From Candidatus Krumholzibacteriota bacterium (GTDB taxonomy: Bacteria; Krumholzibacteriota; Krumholzibacteriia; Krumholzibacteriales; Krumholzibacteriaceae), in contig DAOVNN010000202.1 in assembly GCA_030630165.1 (NCBI GenBank), positions 1-5,483 on the forward strand: a stretch of 5,483 bases of DNA. Direction: 5' to 3'. Every line of letters begins with the position of its first letter. The stretch's first letter is position 1. Made by a program: the position numbers and the translations under genes. The notes beneath the pieces are model-generated. The model made no database searches. It was given only the letters and a program-made list of their open reading frames with translations, and had not been told where the DNA came from. Below are positions 1 through 4,122 of this stretch, in pieces.

Positions 1-314
1 GACAGGAGGGCGAAGGCGACGAGGAGCATCTTCCTGTAGCCGTACCTGTCGGCAAGCGCCCCTCCGAGGATCGGGACGACGTAGGTGATGGCGTAGACGA
101 CTCCCAGGAGCAGGCCGACCATGTCCTCGGAAAATCCGAGACCGCCGAAACCGAATCCCCTGGCCCTGTCGGCAACGCTTCCAGTGAGGTAGATCGCCAG
201 GAGAGAGTTGAGGCCGTAGTAGGCCCCTCTCTCGAAGAGCTCCATTACGTTGGCTACCCAGAACGATTTGGGGAAAGAGCCGACTCCTGTTTTCTGCTCG
301 TTTACCTGTTCCAA
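1..314 (-). CDS. POT-like major facilitator superfamily transporter, N-terminal part (3' end outside window)
   Basis: About 104 codons are visible and the gene runs off the window at base 1. Near residues 21-36 the peptide reads NVMELFERGAYYGLNS, which resembles the ExxERxxYYG proton-coupling motif of helix 1 in proton-dependent oligopeptide (POT/PTR) transporters, with Gly in place of the usual Phe after the Arg. Hydrophobic helices follow. Near residues 86-97 comes GGALADRYGYRK, a classic MFS motif A in the helix 2-3 loop. The protein should be an inner-membrane secondary transporter; the substrate cannot be read from this fragment. I chose the TTG start at 312-314 because an in-frame TGA lies at 330-332, no ATG or GTG lies between them, and an AGGGAG ribosome site sits 8 nt upstream. 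The next ATG, codon 24, falls inside the conserved helix 1. Other MFS subfamilies remain possible. Confidence 0.82.
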   Translation of the reverse strand, partial: MEQVNEQKTGVGSFPKSFWVANVMELFERGAYYGLNSLLAIYLTGSVADRARGFGFGGLGFSEDMVGLLLGVVYAITYVVPILGGALADRYGYRKMLLVAFALL

Positions 315-322
315 ATGTGCTA

Positions 323-328
323 CTCCCT
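323..328 (-). promoter_or_regulatory. Ribosome binding site for the TTG-initiated transporter gene
   Basis: Read on the minus strand the sequence is AGGGAG, 8 nt before the TTG codon at 312-314. It supports this uncommon start codon, because translation cannot begin further upstream than the TGA at 330-332 and no other start codon lies in between. Confidence 0.7.
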
Positions 329-349
329 TTCAAACAATGAAAGCGGCCG

Positions 350-364
350 CCGGCTGTCTGCCGG
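350..364. repeat. Small GC-rich inverted repeat in the transporter leader
   Basis: CCGGC at 350-354 pairs with GCCGG at 360-364 around a 5-nt loop. It lies 36-50 nt upstream of the transporter start, in the probable 5' untranslated leader. There is no T-run after it on the minus strand, so it is unlikely to be a terminator. Its role is unknown. Confidence 0.4.
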
Positions 365-380
365 TCAGTAAGCGGGATAT

Positions 381-389
381 TGACTGTCA
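381..389. promoter_or_regulatory. Palindrome TGAC-T-GTCA, possible operator upstream of the transporter gene
   Basis: This is a perfect 4+1+4 inverted repeat about 67 nt upstream of the transporter start. The same form with G in the centre occurs at 2314-2322 in the other main regulatory region. I found no further TGACNGTCA in the window. A CTGACCG box lies next to it at 362-368 on the minus strand, identical to the box at 2345-2351. Operator function is inferred from position and recurrence only. Confidence 0.4.
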
Positions 390-427
390 CTCGGCGCATG
401 TTATCAGAAAATGCGGTACCGTCGAAT

Positions 428-453
428 AAAAAAAAGAGATATCCGGTGGGATA
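428..453 (-). terminator. Terminator-like hairpin with 8-T run, downstream of the FHA gene
   Basis: On the minus strand TATCC (453-449) and GGATA (444-440) form a 5-bp stem with a CACC loop. TCTC and eight consecutive T residues (435-428) follow. The stem is weak, but the T-run is long and the position suits an end for the lipoprotein-FHA transcript, separating it from the transporter gene. Confidence 0.45.
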
Positions 454-458
454 ACGTG

Positions 459-488
459 CCGGGGGGCAGAGCGGTCCCCCAGGTTTTT
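459..488 (+). terminator. G/C hairpin followed by T5, reading on the plus strand
   Basis: CC+GGGGG (from 459) pairs with CCCCC+GG (476-483) with one bulged A at 481, and TTTTT at 484-488 follows directly. By form it is a better intrinsic terminator on the plus strand, where it would block antisense transcription into the FHA gene. On the minus strand it would add a strong stem upstream of the hairpin at 440-453, so together the two may act in both directions. Confidence 0.45.
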
Positions 489-522
489 ACGGGGTTTGCG
501 GTAAAGTCGGGAACGCCGGGTA

Positions 523-981
523 TCAGCAGGAGAATCTGAGTTCGAACATCCCTATGGTGATCCTGTCTCCGCGTTTCAGCGCATGCTTGTGGATCTCCTC
601 GCCATTGATGCTCGTTCCATGCCTGCTGTTCAGGTCCTCGATCTCGTAGCGTCCGTTCGATTTGTGAATGATCGCGTGCTCTTCGGCGACGAACGCGTGG
701 TCGAGACATATGTCGCACGACACTGCCCTGCCGAGGGACGTATCCTGTTTTTTAATAGTGATTTCGAGGCCCGCGAAACAGCCGTTGGTGATGGTCAGCA
801 CTGCGCCACGGCCGTTGGTCCGTCTGTTCCTCTTTCGAGGCTTCGCGTCCAGAACCGCGGAATTGCCGCTTTTTCTTCCGCCTCTTTTTCCTGCCACAAC
901 AACACCTTCCATGTTACGGGGTTGGCCGCACAGCGCGGATTTGTCCGCCTGTTTCGTCGCAACACGCAAAAATCGTACCAC
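523..981 (-). CDS. Small FHA-domain protein
   Basis: A 152-residue protein with a basic, low-complexity N-terminal part (about residues 30-58, rich in Lys, Arg and Gly) and one forkhead-associated domain (about residues 59-151). FHA landmarks are Gly84-Arg85, the AEEH segment at 99-102 and, further on, DLNSRHGTSING (116-127) with the usual Asn126-Gly127. FHA domains are cytoplasmic phosphothreonine-peptide readers that partner Ser/Thr kinases or secretion systems; no kinase is visible here. The Ser normally found in the SxxH element is Ala99, which may weaken phosphopeptide binding. There is no signal peptide or membrane segment. The GTG start at 979-981 directly follows the TGA of the upstream lipoprotein gene, suggesting translational coupling. 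An ATG at 910-912 (codon 24) would give a 129-residue protein with the domain intact. Neither start has a good ribosome site, so the start is uncertain. Confidence 0.85.
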   Translation of the reverse strand: MVRFLRVATKQADKSALCGQPRNMEGVVVAGKRGGRKSGNSAVLDAKPRKRNRRTNGRGAVLTITNGCFAGLEITIKKQDTSLGRAVSCDICLDHAFVAEEHAIIHKSNGRYEIEDLNSRHGTSINGEEIHKHALKRGDRITIGMFELRFSC

Positions 982-2169
982 TCAATTATTCTCGATGAAT
1001 GTCCACTCGCGGCGGCCGCCGTATGGATTGAACGATATCCGGGCCTCGCCCCCGCCGAAGAGACGCCTGTAAGTCAATATACTGTCGGCATTTCCTTCAA
1101 TCATGAGTCCTGAGAGGGGCCGTCCCGCATCTATGTCTATCGACCATCCCCGGAAGGTGTAGTTGTCGACGAGTTCGGTATAGAAGCAGTCGGCGAGAAG
1201 GCTGGAAAGCATGCAGAACATGTTGTTGTACTCGATACTGTTATTGGTCAGGATCGACCAGGTCCTGCCATGGGCCGCGGTAAGCCACCCGTCGGCCTGG
1301 TTTTCCATCAGTTTCTCGAATCCGGTCCGGTCGGTGACGCCCCAGCACATGTTGGGAAAGAACTCGTAGAAGATCCCGTTGAGGTACCCGGCGAGTTCGG
1401 CGTCCTCCTGGGGTACCCTGCCGTTGGCGATCTGTATGAATCCTCGCCCGAACCTCGATCTTATGGTCGCGGCGTAGTCTTTCTGCCAGCGGAGAAAGAC
1501 GTCCCGCTCGTTCTCGTCGTCGCCTATAAGGATCCCGTTTCCATCGAGATCGAGCTCTCCGACGACGTTATCGTTGTACGGACTCACATAGGGCTGATAC
1601 ATGAAGTAGTCATGCATTATTCCGTCGATGGCACCGGGCCAGTTGCTGTTGTATTCCTCGAGCAGGTCAACGATACCGTCGAGCAGTTCCCTGTCTCCAT
1701 CTCCACGTTCCGTTATCGGGTCGAGGAATATCGATCCCGGCCAGACCGAGAATGTGTCCCCGGCGGTCGTCCAGGCCCACTTATCCTCGACGAGCCTGTA
1801 GTAGTCGAGCGCCCAGGGGAGAGATCTCTCCAGATAGGCCGTGTCGGGGTAAAGCTCCGCGACATGCAGAACCCCCAGATATCCGAGAATTTTAATATCG
1901 TGATTGAGTTCCCTGAGCCGTGCGATGATATCCACAGCCTCGGGAGAGAAGCATCGCTCAAGTGGAAAGATAAGGAGTCCCGCCCTCGCCGCCGAGGCCG
2001 TCGTCGCCTCGTCCCATTCGAAGAAATCACTCCAGTGGACCACTCCGCGCATCGGATACTGCTCGAAGGGAGGGGCGGATCCCTGGGGCTCGACCGGCTC
2101 AGAGGGTGACTCGGAACAGGCGAGGAAGATCGCCGCGGCTGCGGTCAATATGATCATTAGCGAGCGCAT
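982..2169 (-). CDS. Putative lipoprotein with glycosidase-like TIM-barrel fold (GHL15-like)
   Basis: A 395-residue exported protein. Residues 1-17 form a signal peptide ending in IFLAC, so Cys18 is the probable lipidation site, although Phe at -3 is not the usual lipobox residue. A short Ser/Pro/Glu-rich tether follows (19-39). The body has the alternating strand and helix look of a TIM barrel: LLIFPLE (65-71), IKILGYLGV (92-100), a strand ending in FLD (148-150), DGIMHDYF (182-189), FIQIANG (244-250) and GIFYEFFP (265-272). Acidic residues at strand ends (Asp187, Glu269) would suit a glycosidase active site. The nearest family I can name is the uncharacterised glycosidase-like GHL15/GH114 type; this is from memory of patterns and not certain. 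An EF-hand-like loop (Asp207, Asp209, Asn211, Asp218) is inserted in the barrel. The ATG start has AGAGG 8-9 nt upstream. A sigma-54 promoter precedes it and the FHA gene follows at once. Confidence 0.8.
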   Translation of the reverse strand: MRSLMIILTAAAAIFLACSESPSEPVEPQGSAPPFEQYPMRGVVHWSDFFEWDEATTASAARAGLLIFPLERCFSPEAVDIIARLRELNHDIKILGYLGVLHVAELYPDTAYLERSLPWALDYYRLVEDKWAWTTAGDTFSVWPGSIFLDPITERGDGDRELLDGIVDLLEEYNSNWPGAIDGIMHDYFMYQPYVSPYNDNVVGELDLDGNGILIGDDENERDVFLRWQKDYAATIRSRFGRGFIQIANGRVPQEDAELAGYLNGIFYEFFPNMCWGVTDRTGFEKLMENQADGWLTAAHGRTWSILTNNSIEYNNMFCMLSSLLADCFYTELVDNYTFRGWSIDIDAGRPLSGLMIEGNADSILTYRRLFGGGEARISFNPYGGRREWTFIENN

Positions 2170-2278
2170 AATGCGATACCTCTGTGACTTCCGCGTAGAA
2201 GCATTCTCCCCTGTGGGGAACTACGGGATACTATCGGAAATGCCCGGACCGGACCTTTTCCGGCCTTCGGCTGCCGGT
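2170..2278 (-). other. Predicted 5' leader of the lipoprotein-FHA transcript
   Basis: If the sigma-54 promoter at 2289-2304 is used, transcription starts near 2278, giving a leader of about 109 nt. It holds two small hairpins: TCCCC-TGT-GGGGA at 2207-2219 and CCGGA/TCCGG at 2249-2263. Neither is followed by a T-run, and I recognise no known riboswitch. No small gene with a ribosome site was found here. Confidence 0.35.
2178..2183 (-). promoter_or_regulatory. Ribosome binding site of the TIM-barrel lipoprotein gene
   Basis: AGAGGT on the minus strand lies 8 nt before the ATG at 2167-2169. It fixes the start ahead of the second in-frame ATG at codon 5. Confidence 0.65.
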
Positions 2279-2288
2279 GAAAGGAAGG

Positions 2289-2304
2289 TGCAACGCAGGT
2301 GCCG
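2289..2304 (-). promoter_or_regulatory. Sigma-54 (-24/-12) promoter for the lipoprotein-FHA unit
   Basis: On the minus strand the bases read CGGCACCTGCGTTGCA. Against the consensus TGGCACG-N4-TTGCW this matches 10 of 12 specified positions, with the invariant GG and GC present and the exact spacing of ten bases between them. The start of transcription would lie near 2278. Promoters of this class need an AAA+ enhancer-binding activator, and one is encoded in the window at 4123-5483. No comparable site was found elsewhere in the window on either strand. Confidence 0.72.
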
Positions 2305-2311
2305 TAACCGA

Positions 2312-2376
2312 CCTGACGGTCATTATAACTGTTCTATTTCAGGCCTGACCGTTGTAAAATCGTCACCGACTGACTG
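2312..2376. promoter_or_regulatory. Cluster of three CTGACNG boxes, candidate activator (enhancer) sites
   Basis: CTGACGG (2313-2319), CTGACCG (2345-2351) and CTGACTG (2370-2376) are spaced 32 and 25 bases apart. The first two are part of a longer direct repeat, CCTGAC(G/C)GT. The first box also lies within a perfect palindrome, TGACGGTCA (2314-2322), and the first and third share a preceding ACCGAC. Relative to the predicted sigma-54 start near 2278 they lie at about -35, -67 and -92, within the usual range for activator sites. They also lie upstream of mscS on the other strand, so they could affect both genes. Function is inferred. Confidence 0.45.
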
Positions 2377-2410
2377 CTCGATGAAGATAGTAAAACAGGG
2401 AAACGCCCGA

Positions 2411-2416
2411 AAGGAG
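2411..2416 (+). promoter_or_regulatory. Ribosome binding site of mscS
   Basis: AAGGAG lies 8 nt before the ATG at 2425 and fixes the start. I found no convincing sigma-70 promoter for this gene; the best -10-like elements (TATAAC at 2324-2329, TAAAAT at 2355-2360) lack a matching -35 element. Confidence 0.8.
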
Positions 2417-2424
2417 AACCGCAG

Positions 2425-3312
2425 ATGGAGGAATTTCTCGAACTCGCATGGAAATGGCTCATAACAAGCGGGGCTAAAATACTGGCGATCATCATCATCT
2501 CGTTTATCCTCATTCGCGTCGTGAGGATGGTCATCAGCCGATCGAAAGCCAGGATCTCTCTGAGGACCGGGGATAATATAGAAGCGGCCAAGAGGACGGA
2601 GACTCTTACGGGACTGGTCGAGAGGACTGTGAGAGCCCTGGTTCTGACAGCGGCGGCACTGATGGTCCTGCAGTCGCTCGGGATAAACATCGGGCCTCTA
2701 CTCGCCGGCGCGGGTGTCGTCGGGCTGGCCGTCGGGTTTGGTGCGCAGAGCCTCGTCAAGGATGTTATCAGCGGCTTTTTCATCCTCATCGAGAACCATA
2801 TGAATGTCGGTGATGTCGTCGAGATATCAGGCAAGTCGGGAGTCGTCGAATCGATCAACATGAGGGTCACAACGCTGCGGGACTATTCCGGAAGCGTTCA
2901 TGTCATTCCTAACGGCCAGATAGCGGTTCTGACGAACATGACAAAGGAATTCTCGAGGGCCGTGTTCGAGATAGGCGTCGCCTACAAAGAGAACGTTGAC
3001 GAGGTGATGCAGGTGATGAAGGATGTCGCTGAGGATATGACCGGTGATCCGGAATGGAGTGCCCGTATATATGGGCCCATGGAGATGGCCGGGCTCGACA
3101 GCTTCGGCGACTCTTCGGTCAACATCAAGGCGAGGATCGAGACCCAGCCCCGCGAGCAATGGAACGTCGCGAGAGAGTACCGGCGCAGACTGAAGAACGT
3201 TTTCGATGAGAAGGGAATCGAGATCCCGTTCCCGCACGTGACACTCTATGCGGGAGAAGGGAAGAACGAGGGAGTGCTGAAGATCCGCAGCGTTGGAGAC
3301 GTGAAGGATTGA
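2425..3312 (+). CDS. mscS: Small-conductance mechanosensitive channel, MscS family
   Basis: A 295-residue inner-membrane protein, close in length to Escherichia coli MscS (286). Membrane segments are at about 16-38, 66-84 and 88-122. The third is the pore-lining helix, with the Gly/Ala-rich packing pattern GAGVVGLAVGFGAQSLVKD (95-113), which is the family signature. The cytoplasmic beta domain follows, with NVGDVVEISGKSGVVESI (127-144), TTLRDYSG and VIPNGQI (160-166). The alpha/beta domain ends in the family's GIEIPFPHVTLY (264-275). Channels of this kind open under membrane tension and release solutes during osmotic downshock. The gene is transcribed alone, divergent from the lipoprotein-FHA unit with 255 bp between them and convergent with the DNRLRE lipoprotein gene. 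It has a strong ribosome site. Nothing is truncated or unusual; the short Lys/Asp-rich tail after residue 276 is specific to this copy. Confidence 0.96.
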   Translation: MEEFLELAWKWLITSGAKILAIIIISFILIRVVRMVISRSKARISLRTGDNIEAAKRTETLTGLVERTVRALVLTAAALMVLQSLGINIGPLLAGAGVVGLAVGFGAQSLVKDVISGFFILIENHMNVGDVVEISGKSGVVESINMRVTTLRDYSGSVHVIPNGQIAVLTNMTKEFSRAVFEIGVAYKENVDEVMQVMKDVAEDMTGDPEWSARIYGPMEMAGLDSFGDSSVNIKARIETQPREQWNVAREYRRRLKNVFDEKGIEIPFPHVTLYAGEGKNEGVLKIRSVGDVKD

Positions 3313-3317
3313 ACCCT

Positions 3318-3336
3318 CTTCCGGGAACTCCGGAAG
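3318..3336. terminator. Hairpin at the convergent gene junction, possible bidirectional terminator
   Basis: CTTCCGG (3318-3324) pairs perfectly with CCGGAAG (3330-3336) around a 5-nt loop. It lies 5 bases after the mscS stop codon and 11 bases beyond the stop of the opposing lipoprotein gene. There is no T-run on either side, so it would be an imperfect intrinsic terminator; its position is the main argument. Confidence 0.45.
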
Positions 3337-3347
3337 TATCAGCTGCC

Positions 3348-4088
3348 TCAGCCGCCTTTGATATATTTGATATAGAGTTCGGGTCTCAGCGCCGCGGTCG
3401 CGCTTTCCCTCATATATGCGTAGAGGAATGCCGCTTCCCCGGCGGTCCTCGGCCTGAGAAGTATCCCGTGATTAATCCATGGTGTTTTGATCCAGGACCC
3501 GACCACCACCGCGTCAAGTTCGAACGTGACGACGGTATCGGCCCTGACCTCTCTCGAAACCATCAGATCGAGCAGATCTCCTCCCGCGGTCGTCCAGTCG
3601 AAATCACCGTCGACGGTGAGCCATGTTACGCCGGTATTGAGGAAGCCCTCGATCCACGACTTCGGGTATGTAGCCGGAACAGTCACCCCGTACGCGTCGA
3701 GCCAGATGGTATGGTTCGTGTCGGCGGGTGTGACGTTGATCGTCAGTACGGCGCTGGCAAGCGTGCCGCAGTCGGTGATAGACGTGAGGTCGAATTTGAC
3801 GAGCATCCTCTGCTCATATAGCGAACCGTCGATATCGATGATGCCGAGAGTGTCGACGTCCCTCGTGCCGTAGTTGCCGCTTTGAGCCGCGTACCCCGGT
3901 CCGTTCTTGATCACGGCGTCCCTCGTGCCGGTATAGGTGGGCAGGGGGGAGGCGCCGTCTCTGAAGACCGCGGTAATCGTATCGGAATCGCCGGGACTTG
4001 TCGAACTGTCCCCACACCCGATACCCGCCAGCAGGGCGACAGCCGCAGCGGCGGAAAGCATGAGGTGGGTCGGTGCTTTTATTTTCAT
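3348..4088 (-). CDS. Lipoprotein with a single DNRLRE (CBM96-type) beta-sandwich domain
   Basis: A 246-residue exported protein. Residues 1-24 are a signal peptide (MKIK start, a hydrophobic Ala/Leu core, then LLAGIGC) with Cys25 the likely lipidated residue, followed by a short Ser/Thr/Pro/Asp tether (GDSSTSPGDSD). From about 55 to 243 the sequence follows the DNRLRE domain pattern: DAVIKNGPG near the start, then RMLVKFDLTSI (94-104), ASAVLTINV (111-119), a tryptophan-rich middle (SWIEG, TWLTVDGDFDW), TVVTFELDAVVVGSWI (185-200), NHGILLRP and RPELYIKY (235-242). Such domains occur on surface and polysaccharide-acting proteins; binding of a glycan is plausible but not shown. The ATG start is preferred because it precedes the signal peptide; an in-frame GTG at 4152-4154 would add 22 charged residues. 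No ribosome site precedes the ATG. The gene lies 34 nt after the regulator gene, probably in the same transcript. Confidence 0.8.
   Translation of the reverse strand: MKIKAPTHLMLSAAAAVALLAGIGCGDSSTSPGDSDTITAVFRDGASPLPTYTGTRDAVIKNGPGYAAQSGNYGTRDVDTLGIIDIDGSLYEQRMLVKFDLTSITDCGTLASAVLTINVTPADTNHTIWLDAYGVTVPATYPKSWIEGFLNTGVTWLTVDGDFDWTTAGGDLLDLMVSREVRADTVVTFELDAVVVGSWIKTPWINHGILLRPRTAGEAAFLYAYMRESATAALRPELYIKYIKGG
3857..3930 (-). repeat. 14-bp direct repeat inside the DNRLRE lipoprotein gene
   Basis: CGTCCCTCGTGCCG occurs at 3857-3870 and again at 3917-3930, exactly 60 bases or 20 codons apart. It encodes the GTRD segment twice (about residues 54-57 and 74-77). Both copies are in the same frame, so slippage between them would remove or add 20 residues without a frameshift. 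Confidence 0.7.
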
Positions 4089-4122
4089 GATATGAATATT
4101 AAGGGAAATTCCCCGGAAACAA

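Noticed and set aside
324..376. Weak GG-N10-GC sigma-54-like match upstream of the transporter (minus strand, in the GC-rich hairpin near 350-364).
   Set aside because: Beyond GGCA and the invariant GG and GC, the specified bases do not match, and GC-rich repeats give such spacing by chance.
1270..2109. Long open frame on the plus strand opposite the TIM-barrel lipoprotein gene.
   Set aside because: Its translation shows no domain and no ribosome site, and it mirrors a clear minus-strand gene with signal peptide and fold pattern.
2322..2327. A perfect TATAAT on the minus strand, a possible sigma-70 promoter for the lipoprotein gene.
   Set aside because: No acceptable -35 element lies 16-18 bases upstream (best match about 3 of 6), and it overlaps the TGACGGTCA box. 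It could be a minor promoter, but I would not annotate it.
1760..3610. A shared WTTAG peptide string in the two lipoproteins, as a sign of common origin.
   Set aside because: The match is only a few residues in unrelated folds and the surrounding sequence does not align.
4103..4113. Inverted repeat GGGAA-A-TTCCC between the regulator and DNRLRE genes, as an operator or weak terminator.
   Set aside because: The loop is too small for a stable RNA hairpin, the stem is only three G-C pairs when opened, and the motif is not repeated elsewhere.
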